Origin: Phycisphaerae bacterium
GTDB lineage: Bacteria; Planctomycetota; Phycisphaerae; UBA1845; UTPLA1
Length of the DNA stretch: 64,000 bases
Assembly (NCBI GenBank): GCA_023150615.1
Contig: JAKLKO010000004.1
Coordinates: 62,001-126,000, forward strand
Reading direction: 5' to 3'
Position 1 is the stretch's first letter. Every line of letters begins with the position of its first letter. This document shows, in pieces, positions 53,932 to 63,761 of the stretch. The notes beneath the pieces are model-generated. The model saw only the letters and a program-made list of their open reading frames with translations, was not told the origin of the DNA and did not search any database. The translations under genes and the position numbers were made by a program.

Positions 53932-56900
53932 ATGAAAACTGAAGCGCGGCACGTCGTCGGGTCGGCCCTGCTGATCGTGCTTGCGTGCGTGGCCATCGCG
54001 CGGGCCGCACCGACCTCGGTCGAGCACATTCCGGCCGCGCCGGCCTACGACGAGCCACCGGACACGACGCAGCGCGAGCCAGAGATTCCGCGCGAGGATG
54101 ACGCGGTCACGATCTATTTCCGCGTCTCATTCCAATTCACGTACGACCGCGTCGCGGTCTATTTCACCACCGATGGTTCGGAACCGAACGGCCTGTTCGG
54201 CGTCGGAAGCGGAACGACGCAGGTGCACTCGACGTTTAACGGACTGGTGACGTTTGTGCGCAACGAAAGCACGATGGAGGGCGTGCGCGACTGGTGGAAG
54301 ACGACGCTGCCGATTTCGGCGCGCGTGTTCGGCCAGACGATTCGATACAAGCTCGGCGCGTGGAGCACCGGCGGCGGCGGGGAGATTCAGGCGAACGGTG
54401 GCAACCCCTACGCGTACACCAATAAGCTCGCGTGGCCCGGCGCGGGGGCCGGGGCACCGAATCCGCAGGAGGGCTACCCGTCGGTCTACTTCTGGAAAGA
54501 AGAGGCGCTGATCGGCAACCAGTACATCAACGTGATGCTGGACCAGAACGGCACCGTGTTCGACATGTTCTATCCCGGGGCGGGCGCGCACTACGGCGTC
54601 GGCACGCGAAACGAGGGCTACGCGGGCGGAAATGACACGTTTCCGGCGTTCACGTCCGGCCGCGGCCAGATGCACGTCAATCAGCTCATGTGCGGCATCC
54701 GCGTCGACGGCCTGACACACTGGCTGAACAACCCGAACGCCGTCAGCTTCGATCAGATCACGCAGAGCTACACGGCCAATTCCAATACGGTGCAGACCTC
54801 GGCGCGGTTGTTCGCGGGCGGCAACGACATCCTCGTGCAGCAGTACGACTTCTGTCCGGCCGGGATTGAGTTTCCGCTGACGCTCGACAACGTTTCGAAC
54901 CGCGGCATCTACATCAAGCGGTTCATCCTGACGAACCAGAGCGCGGTCGCGAAGACGGTCAATTTCTACGCCTACGGCGACTTCGCGATCAACGGCGGCG
55001 ACGGCTCGGACGCGATGTATCAGGACACCGGCGCAGCGCACGGGGCGATGATCGCGTACGACAACGCGGGCGGCTCGGCGAACAGTCGCGGCGAGTACAA
55101 CCCGACGTTTTTCGCCGACTACGCGAAGGAGGTCTCGATCTTCTTCGGCGCCGCGCTGAAGCGCTGCAACGCGGTCGGTTCGGCCGCGGGAACGCCGGCC
55201 ACGGATTCGTGGCGCGACACGAGCGCCGACAACGGGCAGGGCTGGATCGGCCTTCAGGTGACGCTGCCGCCGGGGACGCCGGTCGAGATCGACCTGGCGG
55301 TCGCGGGCGGGTTCACGCCGGACGATCTGGACGGGCAGGTCGGCGATCGACAGGTCCGGCCGGTCTTCGACTGGTTCTTCGCTCAGTCGATGGCGGGCGT
55401 TCAAAGCGCGACGGACGCATACTGGCAGGCGTGGCTGTCGAACGGCGTGACGGTGGACCTGCCGGACGACCGCTTCGACGAGGTGTTCGTCCGCGGTTTG
55501 CTCGCGACGGCGCTGCACGTGGACGGCGAGCATGGTGCGCTCGTCGCCGGGTATCACAACGGGGCGTATCCGTTCTGCTGGCCGCGGGACGCGGTCTACG
55601 GCGCGGTCTGCCTGGCGCGAACGGGGCATCTTGCCGAGGCGGCCGGCGTCTATGCGTGGATGCGCGACACGTGCTACCGCGATCCGGAGCCGTGGGGACG
55701 GGGGTTCTGGAAGCAGAAGTACACGACGAACGGCTACACGATCTGGTCGGCGCCGCAGATCGACGAGACGGCCGTGTTTCCGTGGGGCGTGTACTACCAG
55801 TTCCTGGTCACCGGCGACGCCTCGTGGCTCAGTTCGCATTACGCGACGGTCAAGGAGGCCGCGATCACGATGAGCAGCAGCCCGAGCGATCCCGGACTGC
55901 TGCCGTTTCTGAACTACAACGCCACCGAGCGCCTGATGTGGAGCAACAACGTCTGGGAGGACAGTTACGGGTTCTTCATCTACTCGAACGCGAACGTCGT
56001 TCGCGGCCTGCGCGATGCCGCGAGCATTGCGACGCAGCTCGGAAACGGCGCGGACGCGGCGGACTTCACGAACCGTGCCAACACGATCCAGTCGGGTCTC
56101 GACGACGCGCTCAATGCGAACGCCGAGATCACCGACATCTCGCAGCTCGGCATCGTCTATCCGTTTCAAGTCTACTCGCCGGTCGACGCGAAGGCCGTCC
56201 GCTACATCGACCGCGTCAACGGCGTGCATCCGGACACGAGCGGGATGAATCACCCGCTGGTGAACTTCACGAACCGTTATGGCTGGCTCGATCTCATCAA
56301 TCGCTATCACGGGGACGGATACTGGGGCAACGGGAGCGCGGCATCGCCGTGGGGCGCCGGTCCGTGGTTTCTGAGCACGCTCTGGTACGGGCTCTACTAC
56401 GCCGAGCGCCAGGATCATACGCCCGGCCGGGGCGACATCGACAACCATCGCTATCGCGTCGAGCGGCTGCTGGACCATCTCGGTCCGGTCGGGCTGGGCG
56501 CGGAGCAGATCGCGCCGCACTGCGCTGATAACTGTCCCGCGCCGGATTGTCCGAATTGCGGCAGCCTGCTCTACGCGGGCCAGCCGGACTTCACGTTGCA
56601 GACGGCCTGGCCGAACGCGTGGGAGAGCATGTCGACGTTCGTCGATGCGGTGATGGCGTTTCTGGATTTCCGCCCCGATGCAACCACCGATCGCATCCTC
56701 ATCTCGCCGAAGCATCCGACGGGCTGGTCGACGATGACGTTCTCGCGGCTGCCGATGCGCGATCGGCGCGTGAGCGTGACGTGCCAGGACACGCCGACGT
56801 ACATCCGCAACGCGTTCACGAACGAGGTCGGCGGCACGGTCAATGTCTCGACCACGATGCGGATTCCGGTCGGCAGGACGGTGTTTGGCGCGACGCGCGA

Positions 56901-57189
56901 CGGCGTTCTGATTTCCATCGCGTCGAGCAACCCGGCCGTTGGAGCGTATGAGCTGACCGGGGCACTCAACGGCGGGGTGGCGGCGGTGACGGACTTCCGG
57001 CTGTACTACGGAATCCCCGGCGACATCGAGGGCGACGGAACGGTCGATCCGGACGACCTGCCATCGTTCGTGGCGGTGCTGCTGGGGTTGGACACCGATC
57101 CGATCCACGTCGCGATCTTCAACATGAACGGCGTCGGCGGTACGGACGGCGCGGACATGCAGCCGTTCGTCGAGGCGATGCTGCCGTAG
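53932..57189 (+). CDS. Secreted GH15-type glucoamylase-like enzyme with dockerin-like C terminus
   Basis: A 1085-residue secreted protein. A signal peptide ends near IARAAP (about residue 25). An N-terminal beta-sandwich region (to about residue 500) precedes the (alpha/alpha)6 catalytic domain. That domain shows YPFCWPRDAVYGA (W550-D553), APQIDETAVFPWGVYYQ, NNVWEDSYGFF with the likely acid E676, and VGLGAEQIAPH with the likely base E858, consistent with glucan 1,4-alpha-glucosidases. The C terminus (about 1030-1085) has two EF-hand-like dockerin repeats, GDIEGDGTVDPDDL and MNGVGGTDGADMQ. ATG 53932 is preferred over GTG 53899. An operator-like palindrome precedes it. Confidence 0.87.
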   Translation: MKTEARHVVGSALLIVLACVAIARAAPTSVEHIPAAPAYDEPPDTTQREPEIPREDDAVTIYFRVSFQFTYDRVAVYFTTDGSEPNGLFGVGSGTTQVHSTFNGLVTFVRNESTMEGVRDWWKTTLPISARVFGQTIRYKLGAWSTGGGGEIQANGGNPYAYTNKLAWPGAGAGAPNPQEGYPSVYFWKEEALIGNQYINVMLDQNGTVFDMFYPGAGAHYGVGTRNEGYAGGNDTFPAFTSGRGQMHVNQLMCGIRVDGLTHWLNNPNAVSFDQITQSYTANSNTVQTSARLFAGGNDILVQQYDFCPAGIEFPLTLDNVSNRGIYIKRFILTNQSAVAKTVNFYAYGDFAINGGDGSDAMYQDTGAAHGAMIAYDNAGGSANSRGEYNPTFFADYAKEVSIFFGAALKRCNAVGSAAGTPATDSWRDTSADNGQGWIGLQVTLPPGTPVEIDLAVAGGFTPDDLDGQVGDRQVRPVFDWFFAQSMAGVQSATDAYWQAWLSNGVTVDLPDDRFDEVFVRGLLATALHVDGEHGALVAGYHNGAYPFCWPRDAVYGAVCLARTGHLAEAAGVYAWMRDTCYRDPEPWGRGFWKQKYTTNGYTIWSAPQIDETAVFPWGVYYQFLVTGDASWLSSHYATVKEAAITMSSSPSDPGLLPFLNYNATERLMWSNNVWEDSYGFFIYSNANVVRGLRDAASIATQLGNGADAADFTNRANTIQSGLDDALNANAEITDISQLGIVYPFQVYSPVDAKAVRYIDRVNGVHPDTSGMNHPLVNFTNRYGWLDLINRYHGDGYWGNGSAASPWGAGPWFLSTLWYGLYYAERQDHTPGRGDIDNHRYRVERLLDHLGPVGLGAEQIAPHCADNCPAPDCPNCGSLLYAGQPDFTLQTAWPNAWESMSTFVDAVMAFLDFRPDATTDRILISPKHPTGWSTMTFSRLPMRDRRVSVTCQDTPTYIRNAFTNEVGGTVNVSTTMRIPVGRTVFGATRDGVLISIASSNPAVGAYELTGALNGGVAAVTDFRLYYGIPGDIEGDGTVDPDDLPSFVAVLLGLDTDPIHVAIFNMNGVGGTDGADMQPFVEAMLP

Positions 57190-57200
57190 CGGCGAGTTGC

Positions 57201-59372
57201 CTACGGGGCGACGGCGGGCGTGAGCGATTCCAACCCTTCCGAACGGTCTGCGGGGAGTTCGATGCGAATCCGGTCGCAGAACCGCTCGCCGGGGGCCCAC
57301 ACCATTGTCGGATAGGCGCCCGCGGCGAAGTAGTACGGTCCCCAACTCCGGCCGGTGGCCTCGTGTTTCAATTCGAAGCGAAGGTCCTTCGCGATCGCGG
57401 CGGTGCATTGCCAGTGGAGCGTCACGTCGACGAGTGCCGCACCGTATCGCGCGGTTCCGGCGCAACGGGTCTCGATGGCGATGAGTTGAATTCCCGGCGC
57501 GAGTTCACGGGGCTGCGTCGATGCGCGCGGCGGTGGCGCTTCGGGCCTGAGTTGTCGGGCGAGCGCAGACGGCTGTGCGTCGCGCCGCAGCACGACGAAG
57601 TGGCCATCGGCGTGGATCGGCTGGTATTCGCCGGCGCGGTGGGCGCGGACGAGTGCGGCGCGCGGTGGAACGCGGTCGTAGTCGTCGCGGTCGTCGATGA
57701 TGATCCAATCACCGAGCGCGTCGTTGGCGACGGTCCAGAGTCGATCGACGTACGTAAAGTGCGCGGCGACGCGATAGCTGGCCGTGACGGTTGCGGCGGC
57801 CGGGACCTGCGCGCGGATGGCGGGAAGCGCGATCCGCGTGTCGGCGAGCCGGGCGGATGGATCAGGCGGGAGCGGGTTGCCGCCGAGCGCTCCGACGCCG
57901 AGGTAGTAGTGCGCCGACGTGGCGGCGACGGCGGCTGCGGCGAGTCGCATCGTGAGGCGGCGCGTCGATCGACGACGTTGCGCGTTCGATGGGACGTCGC
58001 TTTTCGATCGCGTGATCCGGTCCGGGCCGCGAAGAACGGCGAGGAAGAGTGCGGGGATCGCGGGGGTGTAGTAGTGGTAGCAGAGGCTGCGCAGCTCGGG
58101 GTTGGCGACCAGCAGCGTCTCGACGATGGAGGGCGTGGCGAGCCAGAGCGCGGCCGAGGATCGCAGCGGCTGGAACGCCAGCGGGATCAGCAGCGCGAGC
58201 ACGAACGACGAGCTGGATAGCCAGCGCTGCGCGTCGGTAACATCCGCCCCGGCTGCGTAGTGAAATGAGAAGTGCGGATACGGCGCGCCGCGGAAGTACG
58301 GGATGATCCAGAGCACCGCCGTGGCGAAGTAGCCGGCCGCGACGACGGTGGTGGTCCACCCGAGCGCCGGTCGTCGCCGGCCGATGGCGACCCACGCGCC
58401 CCACGCGGCAACGGTCAGCGCGACGTCTTCGCGGACCATCATCGCTGCCAGCATGCAAATCGACGCGCCGCGGAACCGGTCCGATTCTCCGAGCAGGTAC
58501 CCGGCGAAGAGGAAGGGCACCGCGAGGTAGACCTCGTGGAAGCCGTAGCCGTTGGCCCAGATCAGGCAGGAATGAAACGGGAGCATCAGCCAGGCGATCG
58601 ACGACAGCAGCATCGCGAGCCATGAATTCGTTCGGCGCCACGTCCAGGTGGCGATGAGCGCCGCGGGGGCGTAGAGGCTGATGACGGATGCGAACGCGAG
58701 CACGTCGAATGGCGGGACGCCCAGCCGACAAAATGGCGTCAACAGCGCGAGTGCGAAGGCGGCATGTTCGCCGAAAAGCGATCGGCCCAGCGAGTCGACC
58801 CAGAACCCGCGGCCGTGCGCGCTGCTGTGCAGCGCACGGGCGAAAAGCCCGATGTCGTGGTAGCCGAATTCGAGCGCGGCCCACAGGTCGTATTGAAGCG
58901 CGAGGCCGGCGGCGATCAAGATCGCGGCGAGTCCGATGGTGACGATCAGCGCGGGGCGTTTTGGCAGACGGATGCTTGCGATGAGGGGTGCGGCGCAATA
59001 CGCGGCCCAGGAAATCGCGGCGAGCCAGGCGTAGAGCATCCAGGGCGCGTGAAGGTCGGCGAGCGATTGCACCAACGCGATCGGAAGTCCGAGTGCAAGC
59101 GGCCTTGCTGCGCGGATGATCCGTCGGCGGAGCATCGGCGCGGTGACGATGAATCCGATGAATAGCGCGAGCGGCACGGCAACCGTCATCGCGTCGTGGC
59201 GAGGCGTCGGCGGCGCGGGATGCAGTCGGTGGGCGATCCAGTCGAAGCGAACGTGGCTGAAGGTCGCCAGCGCGGCGAGCGTGCCGCCGAGGATCAGGAC
59301 CGCCGACGTGAGGAGAGGCGGCGAAGTGAATCGTCGAATTCCGGCTGCGGCGGAGGTGCGTCGCGCGGGCAC
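57201..59372 (-). CDS. DUF2079-type polytopic membrane protein
   Basis: A 723-residue protein with many membrane helices in the first 450 residues and a soluble C-terminal part. The stretch FGYHDIGLFARALHSSAHGR followed by LFGEHAAFALALLTPF is characteristic of DUF2079 membrane proteins of unknown function, which often occur next to glycosyltransferase-like genes and may have a GT-C fold. The C-terminal half has a beta-rich region near PGIQLIAIETRCAGTARYG. It ends eleven bases from the GH15-type gene end and starts nine bases before the methyltransferase end, on the same strand as the next genes. Confidence 0.8.
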   Translation of the reverse strand: MPARRTSAAAGIRRFTSPPLLTSAVLILGGTLAALATFSHVRFDWIAHRLHPAPPTPRHDAMTVAVPLALFIGFIVTAPMLRRRIIRAARPLALGLPIALVQSLADLHAPWMLYAWLAAISWAAYCAAPLIASIRLPKRPALIVTIGLAAILIAAGLALQYDLWAALEFGYHDIGLFARALHSSAHGRGFWVDSLGRSLFGEHAAFALALLTPFCRLGVPPFDVLAFASVISLYAPAALIATWTWRRTNSWLAMLLSSIAWLMLPFHSCLIWANGYGFHEVYLAVPFLFAGYLLGESDRFRGASICMLAAMMVREDVALTVAAWGAWVAIGRRRPALGWTTTVVAAGYFATAVLWIIPYFRGAPYPHFSFHYAAGADVTDAQRWLSSSSFVLALLIPLAFQPLRSSAALWLATPSIVETLLVANPELRSLCYHYYTPAIPALFLAVLRGPDRITRSKSDVPSNAQRRRSTRRLTMRLAAAAVAATSAHYYLGVGALGGNPLPPDPSARLADTRIALPAIRAQVPAAATVTASYRVAAHFTYVDRLWTVANDALGDWIIIDDRDDYDRVPPRAALVRAHRAGEYQPIHADGHFVVLRRDAQPSALARQLRPEAPPPRASTQPRELAPGIQLIAIETRCAGTARYGAALVDVTLHWQCTAAIAKDLRFELKHEATGRSWGPYYFAAGAYPTMVWAPGERFCDRIRIELPADRSEGLESLTPAVAP

Positions 59373-59381
59373 GCGGGCAAT

Positions 59382-60131
59382 CTAGGCCCCGCGCGATCGG
59401 TCGGCAAGCAGAGCGCGGAACAGCCCATGATGGACGAGCGGTCGCGGGGCGAAGCCGGCCGATCGGGCCGCGCGGCGCAGGTGTCGGAACGAGGGATAGC
59501 ACATGTGCGCGGCGAGTCCGTTGAAGTGCTCGGGGAAGTAGTATGGCCGGCCGCGCAGTGACCGCGGGAGACACCGCTGCTTGAATCGATCCCAGCGCAG
59601 CCGCCATGCGTGCCGCGTCCAACGGTCCTTGTCGATGACGATGAAGGCGCCGCCGGGCGTCAACCAATCGTGCCAGCGGCCGATCCAGCGTGTCGCCTGC
59701 CGATCGGTGAGATGGCAGAAGACCTCCACGGCGATGACGAGGTCGACGGGTTTCGGCGGCGTGAAGGTATCTCCGTCGGCGATGAGCAGTTCGGCGCGCG
59801 GATGTCCGGCCAGGCGGGATCGACCGTGCTCGATGCGAGTTTCGGTGACATCGAAGCCGGTGTATGCGACGCGACGATCGGCTTCCGGAATGGCGCGGAA
59901 GATCTCAACCGCCCACGTGGCGTCTCCGCAGCCGACTTCGAGGACGTGAAGCGAGTCCGTGGTTCGCAGCCGCGTGCGAATCTCGGAGAGGACGGTGCGG
60001 TCGAAGGTCTCGCGGAAGGTCGCGGAGGGGGTCCAATCGCGGAAGTCGTCGGCAAGTGCGACATAGGCGTCGCGGATGCGGCGGGTCCGCGCGTGAGCGA
60101 TGGTCGGCAGTCCTGCGGTCGGCGCGGTCAT
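59382..60131 (-). CDS. Class I SAM-dependent methyltransferase
   Basis: A 249-residue protein starting MTAPTAGLPTIAHARTRR at 60131. Motif I is VLEVGCGDATWAVEIFRA, followed by AYTGFDVTETRIEHGRSRL, LVIAVEVFCHLTDRQATRW and WLTPGGAFIVIDKDRW. The last 80 residues are basic and may form a membrane-associated tail. It overlaps the preceding FemAB-like gene by four bases (stop and ATG share TCAT on the plus strand), so it is translationally coupled to it. The acceptor is unknown. Confidence 0.82.
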   Translation of the reverse strand: MTAPTAGLPTIAHARTRRIRDAYVALADDFRDWTPSATFRETFDRTVLSEIRTRLRTTDSLHVLEVGCGDATWAVEIFRAIPEADRRVAYTGFDVTETRIEHGRSRLAGHPRAELLIADGDTFTPPKPVDLVIAVEVFCHLTDRQATRWIGRWHDWLTPGGAFIVIDKDRWTRHAWRLRWDRFKQRCLPRSLRGRPYYFPEHFNGLAAHMCYPSFRHLRRAARSAGFAPRPLVHHGLFRALLADRSRGA

Positions 60132-61210
60132 CGATCCGAACTCCGTCGCGAAAAGCGCCAGGGAATCCAGCGCATCCAGCGGCGCATCGGGCCGCGGTCG
60201 GAGTCGCGGCGGCGCGACCAGCTCAATCGCACGTAGGGCACCAGCGACGGGCCGAAGGCCTGCTTGGCGTGCGCGATCCGTGGTAGGTTTGCGCCGACCC
60301 AGTCCAGCGTCGAGCAGTGCTGCGCGAGGCGTTCGAGCGCGCAGGCCATCGCGAGCTGAACCGCGCCCGACGTAGAGGCCGACGTGTCGGACGCGGCAAG
60401 CCAGTACCACGCGGTCTCGCCGCATTGCAGGACGACGTTTATCGCGGCGAGCCGGCCGTCGGGCAGTCGCGCGGCGTGGATGTGAGTCGTCGGTTCCGCG
60501 CGAAGCTGTTCGATCAGAACGCCCAGTGCAGCCGGCGGAATGGGCGGTCGCGCGTGGGTTCGGCGCAGCGTCTCGGCCCAGAGCGCGGCGAACTCATCGC
60601 TTGCCACGTCCTGGGCCAGGTGAACGCCGGATTCGGTCGCGCGGCGGATGCGACGGCGGACGTCGGGGTCGAAGTCGTCCGGCCGGGCGATTCGCAGGTC
60701 GCTGCGGAGGGTGTAGCGGATGGACGAGGACCAGTCGGCCCAGAGGAACGGGCGTATGTCGGCGCATTCGGGTACGGCGTCGATGTCGGCGCGATCAAAC
60801 TCGTCGGCGACGTACGTCGCGAGCGCACTGAGAATTCGATGCTCGCGCCGAACGCGGCGCTGCAGGAGCCGTTCGGTGCCTGCGACGACAAAGACGCCGG
60901 TGTGCGGCACGAGCGGAAGGCGTTCGAGGCAGCGCGGTCCGTCAGGCGCAAAATCGACGCCGGCCAACCCGGCGACGAGCCGATCGCGCTCGAAGCAGGC
61001 GATGCGGACGATCGGTCGGTCAAGCGTTGTCTGAAGTCTCCGCAGGAACCTGCTCGTCAGGAACGGATTGTTCGTGCCGGAGGCATCGAGCGCTGCATCC
61101 CAGGCGGCCTCGTCGTGCGACGTGCAGCGGCGAACGGACGTGACCTCGCCGGGCGCAACGAGCGGCTTGTCACGCAGTGCCACCGGGATGGACGCGACGG
61201 CCCGCGGCAC
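60128..61210 (-). CDS. FemAB/GNAT-fold acyltransferase-like protein
   Basis: About 360 residues with FemAB-like pattern: TNNPFLTSRFLRRLQTTLDR at the N terminus, VRIACFERDRLVAGLAGVDF, DVRRRIRRATESGVHLAQDV, and DGRLAAINVVLQCGETAWYWLAASDT near the C terminus. The last stretch resembles the acceptor lobe motif of the group (the D.....A..K.FG.... tail follows as HAKQAFGPSL). The GTG start at 61210 follows the stop of the ABC ATPase by one base. A third FemAB-like protein in the window, so amino-acyl or acyl decoration of surface glycan is likely a local theme. Confidence 0.75.
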   Translation of the reverse strand: MPRAVASIPVALRDKPLVAPGEVTSVRRCTSHDEAAWDAALDASGTNNPFLTSRFLRRLQTTLDRPIVRIACFERDRLVAGLAGVDFAPDGPRCLERLPLVPHTGVFVVAGTERLLQRRVRREHRILSALATYVADEFDRADIDAVPECADIRPFLWADWSSSIRYTLRSDLRIARPDDFDPDVRRRIRRATESGVHLAQDVASDEFAALWAETLRRTHARPPIPPAALGVLIEQLRAEPTTHIHAARLPDGRLAAINVVLQCGETAWYWLAASDTSASTSGAVQLAMACALERLAQHCSTLDWVGANLPRIAHAKQAFGPSLVPYVRLSWSRRRDSDRGPMRRWMRWIPWRFSRRSSDR

Positions 61211-61211
61211 T

Positions 61212-62438
61212 TCAGACCCCTTGCGGCAAGGCGAGTTCGCGCGACAGGGAGCGGACGTCGACCGTGGGCGCGACGTGCACGGGTCCGGTGCTGAGGGCGT
61301 CGCCTTCGACGAAGAGCCGCGCGGCGTACGCCTCCTCTGCGGCGTAGAGCGTCGCGTCGCGGTCCCGGACGTGCAGCCCGATGGCATACTCGCCGGGCGG
61401 AACGTTGATCCGAAACTCGTAACGCACGCGCTGTCGATCGCCGCGCGCGGCCGGCGGGGCGTGCACGTTCAGCCGCGTGCTGCTCGTCTCAAACAGCATG
61501 AGGTGGTCCTCGAGCCGCGTGAGGTACAGGCCGTAGGACGGACGCGGGATGTCGACGCCGAAGGCGGCCTCGAACTCGAAGCGCAGGCGGTCGCCGGGAC
61601 GGACGCGCGTCATCGGCCGGCCGAGGCGGTTCCTGATCGCGAGTCGCTCAATGCGGACGACGCGCGCCCCGGCGGGGCCTTTCAGCAGCACGGACTCGGC
61701 GCACGCACCGTAGTAGCGGCCGATGGCCGCGGTCGCGGGCCCGACGAAGGTCGTGCGGCCGTCGGCGAGGACCAGCGCACGGTGGCAGAAGCGCCCGACC
61801 GAGCCGAGATCGTGCGAGACGAAGACGATGGAGACGCCGCGGCGGAGAAATTCCTGCATCTTGTCGAGGCATCGGGCGCGGAACGCGCGGTCGCCGACGG
61901 AGAGGACTTCGTCGACGAGCAGGATCTGGGCATCGACGTGCGCGGCGATGGCAAAGCCGAGCCGCGCGTGCATGCCGCTGCTGTAGCGCTTGATGGGCGT
62001 ATCGAGGAAATCGCCGATGCCGGCAAAGGCGACAATCTCGTCGAACTTGCGGCGCGCCTCGCGCCGCGGCATGCCGAGCAGCACGGCGTTGAGGAAGATG
62101 TTCTCACGGCCGGTGAGGTCGGGGTGGAAGCCTGCGCCGAGTTCGATGAGCGCGGAGACGCGGCCACGAGTCTCGAGCGTTCCGGCGTCGGGCTTGAGGA
62201 TGCCTGCGAGGAGCTTGAGCAGCGTGCTCTTGCCGGCCCCGTTGGGACCGATGATGCCGAAGCACTCGCCGGGGTGGATCTCGAAGCTGACGTCGTCGAT
62301 GGCGTAGAAGTCGTTCGTCGACGCTCGGCGGCCGCGACGCGTCCATGCGCGTGCGATCAGGTCGCGGAGCGAGTCGACGTGCTCGCCGCGGCGAAACTGC
62401 TTGCAGAGATGATCGGCACGGATCAGCGCGTCCGACAT
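61212..62438 (-). CDS. wzt: Wzt-type polysaccharide ABC exporter ATP-binding protein
   Basis: A 408-residue protein. The ATPase half has AIDDVSFEIHPGECFGIIGPNGAGKSTLLK with Walker A GPNGAGKST (about residue 65), GRVSALIELGAGFHPDLTGREN (the Wzt/TagH marker), signature KRYSSGMHARLGFAIA and Walker B ILLVDEVLSVGD. The C-terminal beta-sandwich (about 250-408, RIERLAIRNRLGRPMTRVRPGD) is the glycan-recognising Wzt carboxyl domain. It exports a finished polymer with a Wzm permease, which is not seen and may lie beyond 64000. Confidence 0.9.
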   Translation of the reverse strand: MSDALIRADHLCKQFRRGEHVDSLRDLIARAWTRRGRRASTNDFYAIDDVSFEIHPGECFGIIGPNGAGKSTLLKLLAGILKPDAGTLETRGRVSALIELGAGFHPDLTGRENIFLNAVLLGMPRREARRKFDEIVAFAGIGDFLDTPIKRYSSGMHARLGFAIAAHVDAQILLVDEVLSVGDRAFRARCLDKMQEFLRRGVSIVFVSHDLGSVGRFCHRALVLADGRTTFVGPATAAIGRYYGACAESVLLKGPAGARVVRIERLAIRNRLGRPMTRVRPGDRLRFEFEAAFGVDIPRPSYGLYLTRLEDHLMLFETSSTRLNVHAPPAARGDRQRVRYEFRINVPPGEYAIGLHVRDRDATLYAAEEAYAARLFVEGDALSTGPVHVAPTVDVRSLSRELALPQGV

Positions 62439-62555
62439 TCTGGTCGCCCCGGGGACGGAAGAGCGGGCACGACGGGCGTTCGCTTGAGGCGGCCGAGGAT
62501 CATCGCGCGATGCTCTGCTGTGGATATCGGCCGCTCCGCGAGTGTGCTTGACGGG

Positions 62556-63761
62556 TTATCGGTCGTCCCGGCTTGGCCGCCGGGATTGCCAACGGCCGAC
62601 GCGCCACCAGTGGCAGATCGTCCTCGGGAGCGCGACCCAGGCCTCGCGGTCGGCGGCGAGCGTTTCGCACACGGCCTCGTAGGCGCGGCGCCAGGCCGGC
62701 GTGCCATGCCAGTGACCGACGTGCCAGTTCAGCACGGCCAGCCCGCCGATTTCGCGCGTGCGGCGAAGGTGCTCAAGTGCGATGGCGATGGCGGCCGCGT
62801 CGTCATCGGTCGGCAGGTGCATGTCAGCGAGGGTCATGGGTAGCTCAAGGAGTTCTCGACGCGGGGCCTCGACGATGTCAGGCGCGGCGCCGGGCAGAAG
62901 GTGGTAAGGCGCAGCGATCCCGGCCCGCCAGCCGGGTCGGCGGAGAAAGCCGACGCTCGTGTCGTAGGCCAGCCCGGCGTCGAACTGCGCGCACCAGGAT
63001 CGGCGGGGGTCGTTTGCGTTCCAGCGAAGGTAATGATGCCGTACCCCGAACACGCGGCGCGCGAGCTGTTGCTGAAGTCGGTCGACCTGCTGGCGTAGCG
63101 GCGGTCGATCTTCGCGAGTGGCGTAGGATGAGTGAAGGCCGATCTCCCAGCCGTCGCGATCGAGTCGCGCGACCAGCGAGCGATACCGCCGGCGGCGGAT
63201 GTCGTACGCGACATCGCAGGGATGTGCGTCCCTGCGCGGAACAACGGAGAAGTACCATGCCGAGCGAAATCCGAATCGATCTTCAAGGCCGCAGAAGTCG
63301 TCGAAGTCCCAGCCGGCGGACGCGGGGCGGCGACGCGGGGAGCGGAATTCCCAGTAGGCGCGGCGGACATCGCCGCTTTGCAGGTACCTGATGGCCGGCC
63401 GATAGGAGACGGGCCGCTCGGCGTCATCGACATCATGCGTGAGTGCGACGGCGTAGCGCTTTCCGGTCGGCCAGCGTGGCGCGCGGCGGTCGGGACGCCA
63501 GGCTTCCATGTCGCGCGAGCGGTCGATGGCGACGCGCAGCAGGCGATGCAAGGCGGGCTCCTCGATCGGTCCGGCGGGGACGTTCGGCTTATCGGAGGAA
63601 ACGATCGCGCGACCATGTTCGTCGAACAAGGCGCCGGTCACCTCGTGCCGCAGTGAGAGACGGCGTGCGGCGCGGCGCGCAATCGGGCTGAGGCGCTGCG
63701 CGACGACCGCGAACTCGTCCGGGTCGAGGGCGACACCGGCGAGCGCGGTAATTTGCGACAT
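62556..63761 (-). CDS. Polysaccharide deacetylase-like protein (CE4 superfamily)
   Basis: A 401-residue protein. The NodB-like motif 1 appears as YAVALTHDVDDAERPV with the HDVDD aspartates, and the later WEIGLHSSYATREDR carries the histidine of motif 2 in a variant form (L-H-S-S). The C-terminal part LAVLNWHVGHWHGTP adds a histidine-rich strand. Similar proteins sit in capsule and exopolysaccharide clusters. The start MSQITALAG at 63761 is chosen; frames to 63929 or 63938 would add 56-59 residues without a ribosome binding site. It ends 117 bases before wzt on the same strand. Confidence 0.75.
   Translation of the reverse strand: MSQITALAGVALDPDEFAVVAQRLSPIARRAARRLSLRHEVTGALFDEHGRAIVSSDKPNVPAGPIEEPALHRLLRVAIDRSRDMEAWRPDRRAPRWPTGKRYAVALTHDVDDAERPVSYRPAIRYLQSGDVRRAYWEFRSPRRRPASAGWDFDDFCGLEDRFGFRSAWYFSVVPRRDAHPCDVAYDIRRRRYRSLVARLDRDGWEIGLHSSYATREDRPPLRQQVDRLQQQLARRVFGVRHHYLRWNANDPRRSWCAQFDAGLAYDTSVGFLRRPGWRAGIAAPYHLLPGAAPDIVEAPRRELLELPMTLADMHLPTDDDAAAIAIALEHLRRTREIGGLAVLNWHVGHWHGTPAWRRAYEAVCETLAADREAWVALPRTICHWWRVGRWQSRRPSRDDR

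Noticed and set aside
54127-57465. Minus-strand frame of more than 1100 codons opposite the GH15-type gene
   Set aside because: An antisense artefact of high GC content: it is almost wholly arginine-, histidine- and valine-rich and mirrors the codon bias of the real plus-strand gene.
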